In this document: positions 35,054 through 47,753 of the stretch, one piece after another
Position numbering within the stretch: position 1 is the stretch's first letter
Layout of the letters: every line of letters begins with the position of its first letter
Assembly: GCF_030272615.1 (NCBI RefSeq)
Contig: NC_081411.1
Span: forward strand, 186,263,949 to 186,327,948
Reading direction: 5' to 3'
Length of the DNA stretch: 64,000 bases
Origin: Cryptomeria japonica
Taxonomy: Eukaryota > Streptophyta > Pinopsida > Cupressales > Cupressaceae
The notes under the pieces: model-generated
What the model was told of the DNA's origin: nothing
The model's input: only the letters and a program-made list of their open reading frames with translations
The model's database searches: none
Made by a program: the position numbers and the translations under genes

Positions 35054-36541
35054 TAGAATTTCATCCTTCAACAATTATGAAGCAAAGTTACATCAATCTT
35101 CATGCAAGCATATGTGTTTTATTAGGTCTTTCATGTTCATATATTTGTCATACCATTGCATCCAACATTTGTGATTACATTCAAAATTCATTTCACCATC
35201 AATTTTCCTATCAACCATTGTAGATCTGAGGGAATTAACTTAGGAGCTGTACTCAAAGATTCTGACAGAGTTGATGATGACAAATAGGTTCAGATTTTGA
35301 TGGAGCAAAAATTGGAGGACCAACATGAATCTTTGATACCTATTCCTAGAAAATCAAGCCAAACTTTTACCTGAGCAAGATTTGATTCTCTTCTTCTATC
35401 TAGATCCCTATTTGTGGCTCTGTTGGATACTTGTACCAATCTACTTTTACTATTCCTCCTCAAGTATCCCTTGTCTTTCCCTAATTTCACAATTCACACC
35501 CAAATTTCAATTAAAAAGGGTGGCAAACAAAACGTAGATGAATCTAATCAAAATTTTAGGACTTTTCTTATTTGGATTCTAGCTAGATCTATTGGATTCA
35601 TCTCTCTTTTAATATATTGGTCTTAAAACCTATTACTCAAATATTAAAAGGGGAAGTTTCCTCACCTTAAATAATAAGAGATATTATGGAAGACAACAAA
35701 AATTCCTTATTATTAGTATTCCTAATCATCAATTTCATTGAGTTTATCAGATACCAGTACGACCTAGAAATCATATGTCATCCAAACTATTTGTTAAAAA
35801 CTCCAAAATAAGCCAGAAGCAAGCAAACAACATTCCAAATTATTTTTTTTATATATGTGGAGCGGGAGTGGGAGCAAGCGGGTGTCCACTAGGGTTTCAG
35901 TGCAAGGTGAATATGCAAGGGAGAGTGAAAGAGATGATGCAGATGTAGATGGTGTGGCTTTCCTTCGTCCATGCCCTTCTTGCCTCTATGGTCCTATGCA
36001 TGGGATTTTTCTCAAGGATGTCTTCTCGCTGGTGTGTGTGGATCAGTTTTTGGCTACTCTGGTCTAGTGTTGTTTGTGCTCTGGGGATTATTTGGTGTGG
36101 ATATCTTTGATGTTCTAGCCCAGGTGAGGAAGATGAATGCTTCCTAATCCCAGATGGGTCGGTAGTCCCCACTCTCTAGCTCTACTTTTCTGGGTTGCAC
36201 CTATTCTTGTGGACTATGTGCGAGGTTTTGGGTTTGATGTCCTATTGGAGAGAGGATCCTTGTGGCCTAGATCTTGTTGAGGGGTTTCTTACTTGGGCCT
36301 ACTTATTTCCTGTTGGGTCCTAAGGCTTGGTGTTTCTCTTTGGTGGGATCTTGCTCTATTTTGGAGGCCCTGTTTGGGATGTTTTTTGGACTTCCTTGGG
36401 GAGAGCCTTTTGTTGTTGTGAGCTTGGTGGGCTTCTTCTCTGTCATTTGTTGTGGCATCTGTCAGAGTTTTTTGTGCCCTATGGACTTTGCTGAAGATTT
36501 TGTGGCAATTTGCTATCTCTAGTTGAGAGGGTTGTCACTCT
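35054..36541. other. Unannotated host stretch left of the chromovirus
   Basis: No recognised gene. The sequence turns G/T-rich after about 35850. Open frames at 35855-36067 and 36274-36522 are short, hydrophobic or low-complexity and match no family I know. The stretch continues at 44200, on the other side of the chromovirus. Confidence 0.5.
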
Positions 36542-36546
36542 GGATG

Positions 36547-37835
36547 TGTAATGACCACCCCTATTTTCCAATGAAAGAGACTTGCAAACTACTATGTGAT
36601 ATCAATTAAATTCCTTAATAATTGACATGGCATTTTATCAAACACTTGACATATGCAAAACCCGAAACTTCTTATTTGTTGTTAAATACTGATTTGCAAT
36701 ATAAATGTGCACATTCAACTGCCTTATGGGCTGCGACAATTATTCAGCTTTGTATTCAACAATTACAATACTTAGTTATGAAAATATGATAGAAGAAACC
36801 TGGAATTGAATGTTGTAGTGGTCTGCAGATGTAATGGTAGCCTTCCAAACTTCTAATCAGTAGGAAAAACAAGTAAACTTCATACCAACATTGTTCATGC
36901 ACTATAGCAGCACTATTCATGGAGCTGTAGCATTTTCACTATTCACGCTCACTGTAGAAAAACACTATTCACGTGGCATTGTAGCAAAACACTATTCATG
37001 CGGCACTATAGAAAAAACACTATTCACACAGTACTGTAGCAAAAACACTATTCACACGGTACTGTAGAAAAAACACTATTCACATGGTACTATAGCAAAA
37101 TCACTATCTTCAAATCAGCACTTTCAAACCCCTATAAAAACTTCATGCGAGAGCACCAAATGAAGCCCAATGTGTTTCCTAAATGAAAACACCATTAATC
37201 CTCCTAACTATGTCTTTCAACAGTGAAGAGAATGCTAGCAAAGAGGGATTCTGTCCTCCAAGCCCAATAATCAAATCTCTACGAAATCCAATAGCATAAC
37301 ATTAATCTCATCCCAGCATACCTCAAAAGAGAGCTCTCAACCTCAATTTATATCTTCTTCCTGGATGCAAATACTTAATTTCCTAAATGTGGGATAATAC
37401 ATTTTAGAATAAAATATTATTTCCCACAATGTACACATTAAAGGGAACTTTTAATATTTTAAACATTACTTTATATTCCCAACCTTATAATATAATGATA
37501 AAGTTAAATATTTAATTTAACTTCACACTTTATCGTTAAATATTAAAACATTGTTGATAATCCCTTTAAATCATTGTCACCTTCAAATATTTTTTACTGA
37601 TAATTATGCCAACCAGGGAAACACTAAAAATTTCAAGTCACTACTTGGAGACTAACTTACTATAAATAGTAAGTGTCTAGAAACCCTGTCAGAGCAGCAC
37701 TGATTGGCTTGAAACTGAAAACACCTAGGGCAAAACACCTCAAGATCCCACCAATGTCCTTGTTAGCCCTTGGGACCATGTCAGAATAGGCTAACGACAC
37801 CCCATATCATGTTGCGCTAAAAAGGGGACATTACA
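36547..37835 (-). repeat. 3' LTR of the chromovirus (1289 bp)
   Basis: Minus-strand start TGTAATGTCCCC and end GGTCATTACA. Positions 36900-37100 hold about eight tandem copies of a 26-27-bp unit (actattcacgtggcactgta type). Confidence 0.95.
36905..37105. repeat. 26-27-bp tandem repeats inside the chromovirus LTR
   Basis: Repeated cactattcac(a/g)(c/t)gg(c/t)actgtagcaaaa units, about eight copies. The partner LTR has about nine (43230-43460), so copy number differs between the two LTRs of one insertion. Confidence 0.9.
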
Positions 37836-37850
37836 GTCCACCCCCCTTGA
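37836..37850 (-). promoter_or_regulatory. Polypurine tract of the chromovirus
   Basis: On the minus strand CAAGGGGGGTGGAC lies directly before the LTR start TGTAATG. The gag-pol frame reads through this tract. Confidence 0.85.
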
Positions 37851-37856
37851 AATTGC

Positions 37857-40800
37857 TTGTCCTCAAGCAAATTTGGTCCTGAATGTTGCAATACCTACTC
37901 ATTCTCCCATGTATCATCCTCATCTTGTAGGTCTCTCCATTTCACCAAGTATTCCTTAATTATTTTGTTCCTAAGTTTCCTTTCCCTGACATCCAGAATA
38001 GCTACAGGGATCAGCACTAGTCTCCCTTCCTCATCTAACGGAGGTAAATCTGCTGAAGGCACCACACCCTAACCAATGGCTTTCTTAAGCCTTGATACAT
38101 GGAACACATTGTGCACACAGCTACCCTCTAGAAGCTCTATCTCATAGGCAACCTCACCTACCCTGCGAATGACTCTATAGGGGCCATAAAACTGGGGTCT
38201 CAACTTCTTTGCTCTGCTCTTCTTGAGTGATGACTGTCTATATGGCTGTAACCTCAAATACACCATGTCACCAACCTCAATACTGCGCTCCACCCTATGT
38301 TGATTGGCATACAACTTTTGTTGATTCTATGCCTACTGTATATTCTCCTTGAGCGCCCTCAGGATGTCCTGACTATCCTGCAATGAGTCTTGGGCTTTGG
38401 GTACTCTGCTATCCCCCAAGACTATGTCAACAAAGCTTGGCGCCTTGTAGCCATAAATTGCCATGAAGGGTGTCATCCTGATAGACATATGATATGTCAT
38501 GTTGTAACAATATTCCCCCATATGTAACCATCTCACCCAAGCCCTCTGTTGTGCAGTCACATAATTTCGCAGATAACCCTCAACCCACTTATTCACAATC
38601 TCTATCTAACCATCTGTCTGTGGATGATAACTAGTGTTGGGTGTGAGCTCCATACCACACAACCGAAAGAGCTCCTACCAAAAAGCACTCAAAAATCTGC
38701 TATCCCAATCACTCATTATAAACCTGGGCAACCCATGCAATCTGAATATCTCCTTGTAAAAGAGGTCTGCCACCTGCGCTACTGTGTAAGTAGATGGTAT
38801 AGCGAAGAAATGGGCAAACTTTGTCAAGTGGTCTACCGCAACATATATACAATCTCGCCCTTGCACTCTAGGTAGTCTGGTGATGAAGTCCATGGATATG
38901 CTTTCCCACTTCCTATCTGGAATGGGCAAAGGCTAAAGCAACCCTGCAGGGAAAGTGTGCTCTCCCTTATTCTACTAACATACTGCACACTCCTTCACAT
39001 ATCTCTGTACATCATCCTTAAGTCCCCTCCAAGTAAACCTTTCATGGCTCTGCCTATAAGTTTTGAAGATCCCAGGATGTCCAGCTATAGGCGCATCATG
39101 GAACGCCCTTAAAATTTCCCCCTTGAACAGTGATGTAGGAATCAAATAAATCCTATCCTGAAATCTGATCAACCCATCCAACACCATATACCTATCATCC
39201 TGTATGGTACCTGCGACTATCCCAAAAGCCCAAGTATCCCCTGCATACTCTGGTATAATCTGATCTCTCCAATCCCCTGAAATCTCAACTAGAGCGCAAA
39301 CATGCAGTCTCCTGGATAAAGCATCGGCCACCACATTCTTCTTCCCTTTGACAAACTCTATGTCAAAATCATAAGCTTGCAATTTACTGATCCATTTTTG
39401 CTGCTTGTCATTAAGATCACGCTGGCTCATGAAATATTTTATGCTATTGTGATCAGTTTTGATCACAAACCGTCCACCTACTAAGTATGATCGGAATTTG
39501 GCCAATGCATGCATTATGGCCAACATCTCCCTGTCATAGATAGAATAGCTCCTCTCAACACCTCGGAGCTTCCTACTCTCGAATGCAATGGGATGTTTCT
39601 CCTACATCAATACTGCCCCTATCCCATCACCCGAAGCATCACACTAAAGTTCAAATGGCTTCGTGAAATCTGGTAGAGCTAAAACTGGACAAGATGACAT
39701 CACTTGTTTGAAGTGGTCAAAACATCGCTGTGCTGCTTCTATCCATAAGAATGCTCCCTTTTTAGTGAGGTCTGTCAAAGGTACTGCAGTCTATGAAAAC
39801 CCCTTAACAAACCTTCTGTAAAACCCACATAAACCAAAGAACCCCTTGAGCTATGTGAGGTTTGTGGGAGTAGGCCAATCTACTATAGCTCTAATCTATT
39901 CGGGATCAACCTAAACACCATCTATACTAATGATATGCCCAAGGTAGAGAAGATCAGTCATGCCAAACTCGCATTTCAATTCCTTGGCATACAATGACTC
40001 CCTCTCTAGAATGAACAACACCTCCTCAAGATGTTGTAGATGCTCTTCCCAAGTCCTACTGAAGATCAAGATGTCATCAAAAAAAATCAAGATAAATCTT
40101 CTCAACTGTCCCCGGAATGTATGATTCATACAACTCTAAAAAGTAGCAGGTGCATTGGTTAGCCCAAATGGCATAACCAGAAACTCAAAGTGACCATAAT
40201 GACACTGGAAAGCAGTTTTCGCAATGTCCTATGCCCTCATCCTAATCTGATGGTATCCAGACTGTAAGTCTATTTTGGTGAAAAAGCATGCTCCATGCAA
40301 TTCATCAATCAACTCATCAATTCGAGGAATGGGATATTTGTTTTTTATTGTTTTCTTATTCAATGCCCTATAATCGATGCACATGCACATTGTCCCATCC
40401 TTCTTCTTTACCAGAACTACAGCTGAAGCAAAGGGGCTTTTGCTAGGCCTGATGTGCCCCATTTCCAAAAACTCCTTAATTGCCTTCTCTATCTCATCTT
40501 TATGTTTCTTAGGATGATGATAGGGAGTGATCATCACTAGTTTGGCTCCCTCCTCGAGCTCAATAACATGCTCTACACCCCTATCAGGAGGAACCCCATG
40601 AGGAATATCACTGAATACCTTGGCATGTCTGTCAAGAATCTCCTGTATATCTGGTGGATGACTCTTCACTCGAGGCTCTAGTGAAGATGACATAACTAAG
40701 CACTTTGTTGCCCACTCTATGTCATTATGCTGAAAAAGTCTCTCCATTCTCCTCAAAGAGACTACCCTGCAACTCCCATCTGAAAGTCCCCTGAGTACAA

Positions 40801-42625
40801 CAGTCCTACCCTCATGCTGAAACCTCATTCCCAACTTCACTAGGTTGAAAGTGAACTCAACGAATGATGCCATCCATGTCATACTGAGGATGATGTCGTA
40901 ATCTCCCATGTCCACAACATAGAAATCATCCTCCAACTCATAGCCATCTCCAAATCTAATGTGAAGATTTGAAACCTTCTGAGTACATAATAGCTTTTGG
41001 CCATTAGCCACCATGACTCTAAAACCATCATGCTCCTTTGTCTGCAAGCCTCTCCTGGCTACCAACTGTGTATCTATAAAGTTATGTGTAGCCCCAGTGT
41101 CAATGAGAGATATCACTTTCTGCCCCTGGATAGTACCCCTGACCTTAAATGTGATTACCTTTTGGGCCCCTGTCAAGCGTGCCAATGATCTATCATCCTT
41201 AGGAATGTTGCTCTCCTCTATCGTGTTACCCTCATCTAAATCGGAGTGTTGATCCTCCCCCTCTGACTCTGACTCCTCTACTGAAAAATACTCCATTTGA
41301 TTTGCCTTAGCCTTGAGAGGGCATTTATGAGATAAGTCCCAAGGCTCTCTACACTAGAAGCACAGTTTCTTCTTTCGAAGTTCATTCAAGGTTTCACTGT
41401 CTAGTCCTTTTGATCCTTCTTTGGATTTGTTATACTCTTTCTAAAATGGTTTTTTGTCTTTGTCCTTGCAGTAGGAAGAATCTATTGAATGGTATTTTCC
41501 TTTGTATACCGAAGGGGCTAAATCTCGTGCCTTTTTAGTTGCTTCTGCTAAGGTGAGTGGATCATGTCCCTTCACCCAACCACATAATGGATTAGCAAGC
41601 CCATCACAAAATAACACCACCAATATCCTAGGAGAGATATCAGTAACAAGTACAGACAAATGTTGAAACTTGGTGATGTAAGCATCCACAGAACCTGACT
41701 ATTTTAATTGTGCTAGCTCCTTGAAATGTAACTCGAGATCCCTAGTGTCAAATCTCTCAATCAATCTTTCTATGAATTCCTCATAGGATGTAATCTAATT
41801 ATGCCCCAGAGTCACCATGCCATGATGCCACCATTCATGCGCAATGCCATCCAAATGCATAGCCGCATACTTGATAGCCTCCTCCTCAGGCATAGGATTT
41901 AGTTGCAAGTATGTATCTACCTTCTGCACCCAAGCTCGTGCGGTCATCTTCCCTAAAGCATCATAATAAGGCAAGGAAATTTTTCCAACTTTCTTTCTCA
42001 TCTCAAAATTCTAATTCCTCCCTCCTGCTCTAGGCATATGTCTCATCCTCAAGTCCATATAATCTTTGAGGGAAATATCTACCTGAAACTCGGGTCCACT
42101 GGCCTCCCAGTCCCTCCTGAACTGACCCTGTAACCCAATAATCTACAGTTCGTTCACTGGTTGAACTAGATCCCTAGGTGGGAAGGTGGGTAGAAGAGGT
42201 CTCGAGCTCGTTGTTCGAGCTAGGCGTGCAATGTGTCTAAATTTATCCGCCTCATTCCCATTGTTACCATGTCCATTATTACCATTAATATTATTCTCAG
42301 GGCCATTGTTGTTGCCTCGGCCTCCATTATTATCATTGCCCCTATTATTATCGTTTCTCCCATTGTTATTGTTTCCATTGTTGGCATCACCTGGATTAAT
42401 GTTGACGCCCATCTGTCTAGCCATAAGCTACAACATCATGTCCATTCGCCTATTTTGCTCCTGCTGCATACGCTGCCCTTACTCTAACGTACCCAGTAAC
42501 TATCTGAACATTACCTCCCCCTGATCTGGACCGGTATTCCTATCATCTCAGTCACCCATACTGCTGTCTTGATCAAAGAATATCTCCTCTATGTCTGTAT
42601 GACTAGATTCTATGTCCACCTGCAT
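37857..42625 (-). pseudogene. gag-pol: Chromovirus gag-pol polyprotein, one frame with many stops
   Basis: About 1590 codons on the minus strand, all in one frame, with some twenty stops and no frameshift that I can see. In order: Gln/Met-rich start, Asn/Gly-rich linker (42424-42240), Retrotrans_gag (DTYLQLNPMPEEEAIKYAA; IAHEWWHH), zinc knuckle near 41355 (its second residue pair hit by a stop), aspartic protease ([12 protein letters not shown], near 41110), RT ([37 protein letters not shown] near 40070), RNase H (DREMLAIMHAL; KTDHNSIKYF), integrase zinc finger (HAPIAGHPG-like; VKECAVC) and core (SMDFITRLP; MSDWDSRF), and chromodomain (KIIKEYLVKWRDL; DDTWENE, near 37930). FFDD in place of YLDD is common in plant gypsy RTs. 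The start ATG at 42625 is a best guess. Confidence 0.95.
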
Positions 42626-42850
42626 GGATGAACTAGACTGCTTGCTCTGTGAGTTCAAATTTCAGTTTTGTCTTGCTTCGGTATAGCAGAAGTTATAAGG
42701 CCCCTGTTGCATGCTTAAACATACATGCTTAGCATGTTTTTTAATTCATTAATTTCTGATTTTAGTGTTTTGATATTTCGTCAAACACTTTTCCCTCTAT
42801 CCGGTTGTTCCAAAGTCTCTGTAAGACCTCCACAAGATGGCAGGACTTAT

Positions 42851-42862
42851 AGCTCTGATACC
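42851..42862 (-). promoter_or_regulatory. Primer binding site of the chromovirus
   Basis: On the minus strand TGGTATCAGAGC, two bases after the LTR, an exact initiator-Met tRNA type site. The LTR end next to it reads TATTATA-g rather than ...TTACA, so the terminal CA has become TA. Confidence 0.93.
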
Positions 42863-42864
42863 AC

Positions 42865-44194
42865 TATAATGACCACCCCTATTTTCCAATGAAAGAGACT
42901 TGCAAACTACTATGTGATATCAATTAAATTGCTTAATAATCAACATGGCATTTTATCAAACACTTGACAAACATACAACAATATATGCAAAACCTGAAAC
43001 TTCTTATTTGTTGTTAAATACTGATTTGCAATATAAATGTGCACATTCAACTGCCTTATGGGCTGCGACAATTATTCAGCTTTGTATTCAACAATTACAA
43101 TGCTTAGTTATGAAAATATGATAGAAGAAACTTAGAATTGAATGTTGTAGTGGTCTGTAGACGTAATGGTAGCCTTCCAAACTTCTAATCAGCAAGAAAA
43201 ACAAGTAAACTTCATACCAACATTGTTCATGCACTATAGCAGCACTATTCATATCACTATAGCATTTTCACTATTCACGCTCACTGTAGCAAAACACTAT
43301 TCACGTGGCACTGTAGCAAAACACTATTCACGTGGCACTGTAGCAAAAACACTATTCACATAGTACTGTAGCAAAACACTATTCATGTGGTACTATAGCA
43401 AAAACACTATTCATGCGGTACTGTAGAAAAAACATTATTCACGCGGTACTGTAGCAAAATCACTATCTTCAAATCTGCACTTTCAAACCCCTGTAAAAAC
43501 TTCATGCGAGAGCACCAGATGAAGCCCAATGTGTTTCCTGAATGAAAACACCATTAATCCTCCTGACTGTGTCTTTCAACAGCAAAGAGAATGCTAGCAA
43601 AGAGGAATTCCATCCTCCAAGCCCAATAATCAGATCTCTACGAAATCCAACAGCATAACATTAATCTCATCTCAGCATACCCCAAAAGAGAGCTCTCAAC
43701 CTCAATTTATATCTTCTTCCTGGATGCAAACACTTCATTTCCTAAATGTGAGATAATACATTTTAGAATAAAATATTATTTCCCACAATGTACACATTAA
43801 AGGGAACTTTGAATATTTTAAACATTACTTTATATTCCCAACCTTATAATATAACGATAAAGTTAAATATTTAATTTAACTTCACACTTTATCTTTAAAT
43901 GTTAAAACATTGTTGATAATCCCTTTAAATCATTATCGCCTTCAAATATTTTTTACTGATAATTATGCCAACCAGGGAAACACTAAAAATTTCAAGTCAC
44001 TGCTTGGAGACTAACTTACTATAAATAGTAAGTGTCTAGAAACCCTGTCAGAGCAGCACTGATTGGCCTGATACTGAAAACACCTAGGCCAAAACACCTT
44101 AGGATCCCACCAATGTCCTTGTTAGCCCTCGGGACCATGTCAGAATAGGCTAGCGACACCCCATATCATGTTACGCTAAAAAGGGGACATTACA
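42865..44194 (-). repeat. 5' LTR of the chromovirus (1330 bp)
   Basis: Matches 36547-37835 with scattered substitutions, a 14-bp insertion near 42970 (acaaacatacaaca) and one more 26-27-bp repeat copy. Confidence 0.95.
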
Positions 44195-44199
44195 GGATG

Positions 44200-44857
44200 G
44201 TGTTTGGTGTTCTTTCTTGGTGGGTTGTTTTTCTTCTTCCTGTCTTTCTTGGCCCATTGGTGGGATTCCCTTGTATTTTTTGGCTTCTTTCTCAACATTT
44301 GTGATCCTCTTTAGTTTTTCCTATAGATGTGACTCTATCTTCTTTAGAGGTGGAGATGGATGATGTTAAAGGTGACCTGTCTTCTATAGAGGTGAAGATG
44401 TTTGTTGTGGTTGTTGCTTGGAAATCTTATTGGGGAGTAATCTATGTGTTGTTCTTTGGTCATCTGAGGACTCAGATGGGTTCTTCTTTGGTTTCTCCTC
44501 ACTTTCCTATTGAGGTGGAGGGTGAGAAGGGTTTTTTTTATCAGTGTTTCTTAGAATGGCTGAGGGTATTGTGTTCCTTGAATGGTTGGAAACAGAGACT
44601 AGTTTGTTTTATGGTTTCCCCCTTCTATCTCCTATTGAGGTGGAGAGTTTGGAGGGATCTTTGTGTTCAAGTTGTGGGAGCCTTATAAAACCTACTCTCA
44701 AGGTTGAGGGAGCTTGGAAAAACCCTATGTATTTTGTTCTTATCTGGGTCAGGCTGGCTGCTGGTAGTTTTCAAAGGCGTGGTTTGGCTAGTATTTAGTT
44801 TTGGTTAGGATCACATTTTTCTTTTGGTGGCCTGGAGACTTGGTTACAAGTTAATGG
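44200..44857. other. Unannotated G/T-rich host stretch
   Basis: Continues 35054-36541 across the chromovirus. It has four spaced copies of a motif like 'tcttctttagaggtggag / cctattgaggtggag' (44337, 44379, 44507, 44630). The longest plus-strand frame (44329-44688) encodes repeated S/P-(I/L)-EVE words but no known domain. Confidence 0.5.
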
Positions 44858-46066
44858 TGTTTGCAATATGAAGGAATTGATTATGTGTTGCATTGATGTT
44901 GTCATTAATGTCAACACTAGCTATTATGGTTGTTTATTGGCTTCTAGTAGAAGGATTGGATTGAAAAGATTATCAATTGATTTTTTCTGGTATAATCTTA
45001 ATGATGGAATAAGTTTGTATGAATATTTCATATGCTTCTGAAGTATGTTTTAGTCAGTTGGTATTGATTTGATGATCAGATGCTATCCTATGTTCTAGTA
45101 AGCTTATTTTTAGGTCCGATAAGGGTTTCATGGGCAAAGATTTATTGAAGATCTTTGATATAATGCATAAGTGGTGTTGGTGCGGCTTCTAGAAGGGATC
45201 TAATATGCTGATGGTGATTGCGTCCATTCCTTGACTAATTGGAGTCATTTTTTTTGTATGTGTGGATCTAATCTAGGTCCGGTGCTATCTAGGTTATGGA
45301 AAGGTTTCATGAAATGTGTTGATGGATCTTTTTGATGCTCTTTTGGGATGTTTTATTGGTTGGATGATATTTGTTTGGCCTCACACCGACATGTTTTATG
45401 ATTTTATTTCAAAATTATATAATGAATTTATTGAATTATCATTTGGGTGGCCGACCTAATTGTTTAGGTCCAAGGTTTGTATAAATATATGTAAGATCTC
45501 ATTGAACATCATAAGAAAGGAACGAATAATGTAATAATCATTTGAGCAAAGGATTTGGTCAATCATAGGTGATCGAGTTGGTTTTATGCAAGAGGTTTAA
45601 TGCCTTTGGTATTGAGCTTAACCAGGACTATAATCAGGCATGCTTGATGCTATCATAAGCAATTATTATTTTTGGATTGTTATCTAAATGTTTTGAGGTG
45701 GTTAACCTCTTTTGTAGTTAGTGAGACTTCATTGTGATGAGCATTGCGCTCTAGGCAGTGTGCCTTCCTGCATGTGCAGGCCCCTTTTGTAATCATATGC
45801 TTTCTGCAGAAGTATCATCTGACTGTGGGTAGGGTTTCCCACCGTATTTTTCCCTTTACCAAGTTTTCCACATATAAATCATGGTGTTATGTGGTATGGA
45901 TGCATGGTATTAATTTTTTGGTTTACAATTATGTTTTAATGCTTTATTAGTTATTGTGATATTCATTTCCTATTATTCTAGTAAAAGGTTTTAGGTGCTT
46001 TAATTCACATAATTTATTGACAATTGATTCACCCCCCTTCTTATTTGTCCACCGGTTATCCTAACA
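44858..46066 (+). repeat. 5' LTR of the split Copia element
   Basis: Starts TGTTTGCAATATG and ends TTATCCTAACA. TATA box tataaatatat at 45480-45490. The run gattcacccccctt lies close to the 3' end. Confidence 0.95.
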
Positions 46067-46068
46067 AT

Positions 46069-46080
46069 TGGTATTAGAGC
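46069..46080 (+). promoter_or_regulatory. Primer binding site of the split Copia element
   Basis: TGGTATTAGAGC, one transition away from TGGTATCAGAGC, two bases after the 5' LTR. Confidence 0.9.
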
Positions 46081-46124
46081 TTGGTCCTCTTTTTGTTGAA
46101 GCTTAACCACTTGGGGAAGATCCT

Positions 46125-46479
46125 ATGGTAGCTAATAAATCATCTACTATTTACCAGAAGGACAACTCTAGGCTTGATGGAACAAACTATGGAGTATGGA
46201 AAATTCAGATGGAGACTCATTTAAGATGCATTGGAAAGGAAATTTGGGAGATAACTCAGAAAGGTTACACTCCTCATGATGCGGTATCTGGCAATCCTGC
46301 ACCGGCAAATTTGGAAAAGAACACTGAAAATGATTGCAGAGCTAGAGAAGCCCTCTTAAGAACCTTATCAGACCAGCAGATCATGGGATTATCAGATAAA
46401 TCATCAACAAAAGCTATATGGGATAAGTTGGAGACTCTGAATAAAGGTGATCGCACTGTTAAAATTGCAAAACTTGAAT
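46125..46479 (+). pseudogene. gag: Copia gag, N-terminal part (interrupted by the LINE)
   Basis: ATG at 46125 opens about 118 codons that match the Copia gag N-terminus (DGTNYGVWKIQMETHL; KAIWDKLETL; VKIAKLE). The true gag sequence ends at the LINE target site (46468-46479); the following codons up to 46520 are LINE sequence read by chance. The frame resumes after 56029 when the LINE and one target copy are left out, so gag was open here when the LINE arrived. Confidence 0.93.
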
Positions 46480-46657
46480 ATTTTTTATTAAGGAAAAAGC
46501 AGGTTTTGAAGGGGCCCTGAAACCCTGTACAAGCAGAACTAAAACAACATAAATAGCAAAAGTGATGAGAAATAGAAAATATCAGACCCACAAAAAACCA
46601 ACGGATAACCAGAGAAAACCCAAAAAAGCCCCATTAAGCCAGCAGGCCTTCCAGCAT

Positions 46658-47753
46658 TTAGATTTTTTCCAAGGCTTTTGCCAGGGTGTTGCTAATTTCA
46701 TGTAGCTCCTTGATGTTGTCTTTGAGGTTAGGGGGATCCTTAGTGGATGCAGCCACAGCATTCTTGATGCTGGCCCTAGTTCTCTTCACAGTACCGCCCA
46801 CCTGAGTAGCATCACTGCTTCCAGTCTAGAAGGTCTCATCATCCAGGTCAAGATCCACAACCGGATTCAGAGTGTAGGTATGATCAAAAACCTTGGCGAT
46901 GTCCTCTAGGTTTTTAGTGACGGCAAAGAGGATATGTCGGATAATGCCCATCATATTTTTAATCGCTTCTTTTCCCTCTTCCAGCGATTTTACCTTATTC
47001 TCCATTTCCTACTTCCATTTAATCTGCTCTCTATTTTCATCCTCCCTCTTCTCATCTGAGTTTATTCCATTTTTTTCTAGGTTTTCCAGGCTCTCATAGG
47101 TCCATCTATTGTAATCCATTCTTGCCTCGGAGAGTTTCTTGAGGTTATCCAGGATAAGCCCTTTACCAGCACATTCCTTATCCTCACTATCTCTGTCCTT
47201 AGTCAGGTCTTTCTTAGAATCTTTGTTTGTTTCCTTCTCAAAATTCACTTTGGTTTCTTCATTATCCTTGAGTTCCACTTCTTCCATCAGATGGCTATTA
47301 TCCTTACCAGGGCATTCGCTGAGGATAGGGCTTTCGTGATCAAGCTCATTATCCCCACTTTCTTCCTCATTACCCAGCTCCTTGTCTTTCCAACTGTCTT
47401 CACCATTGGAGTCATCCATCTCCATTCTGCTACTTTCCTTAACCATTTCCTCTGTTTCCAGCCCAGGAACACTTTTCCTTTTTTTGCAGGAGGACTCTTT
47501 CTCCTTTCTGGTTTCTCCCTCTTCCATCTTTCTCTTGCCCAAAGAGGCGAAAATCCTCTTATTTTCCAACAATGCAAGGGTTTTGCAATGCTCATTGATG
47601 AGCAGCAGAAGCCTGCAATGGAGAATCGGGCTGGAAGGGTTGTTCTTGTGTTTATTGAGGGACTTGGAAAGGGACCAAAATAGGTAGTAGAGTAGGGAAA
47701 CTTTCTTGTCATGTCTGAAATGGTTTAAGAGCATGAAGTGGTAGGTGTGGACT
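46658..47753 (-). pseudogene. LINE downstream ORF, C-terminal part
   Basis: Continues the frame of 52772-53406 after the Copia and its target duplication are subtracted. It begins with a hydrophobic/aromatic stretch (FMLLNHFRH; LLYYLFWSLSKSL; CRLLLLINEHCKTL), then basic (KRKMEEGETRKEKESSCKKRK), then about 150 very acidic and lysine-rich residues (SNGEDSWKDKELGNEEESGD), then a predicted coiled coil (MENKVKSLEEGKEAIKNMM). It ends at TAA 46658-46660 with two earlier in-frame TAG codons (46825, 47010 region). No enzyme motif. The reverse-strand ORFs here are shadows. The role is unknown; RNA binding or a gag-like scaffold is possible given the charge pattern. Confidence 0.7.

Larger units (their letters stand above)
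36547..44194 (-). mobile_element. Full-length Ty3/gypsy chromovirus, decayed
   Basis: 7648 bp on the minus strand. LTRs at 42865-44194 (5') and 36547-37835 (3'), an initiator-Met primer site, a single gag-pol frame with protease, RT, RNase H, integrase and chromodomain in that order, and a polypurine tract beside the 3' LTR. The target duplication ggatg is perfect (36542-36546 and 44195-44199). The domain order PR-RT-RH-INT-chromodomain defines a chromovirus. The coding frame has many stops, so it cannot move by itself. Confidence 0.97.

Noticed and set aside
36905-37105. CRISPR-like 26-27-bp repeats
   Set aside because: No unique spacers; the repeats lie inside an LTR and recur in the partner LTR.
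42186-42524. Plus-strand hydrophobic ORFs
   Set aside because: Antisense of the Asn/Gly-rich gag linker of the chromovirus.
47287-47712. Plus- and minus-strand ORFs of 100-141 codons
   Set aside because: Shadow frames of the LINE downstream ORF.
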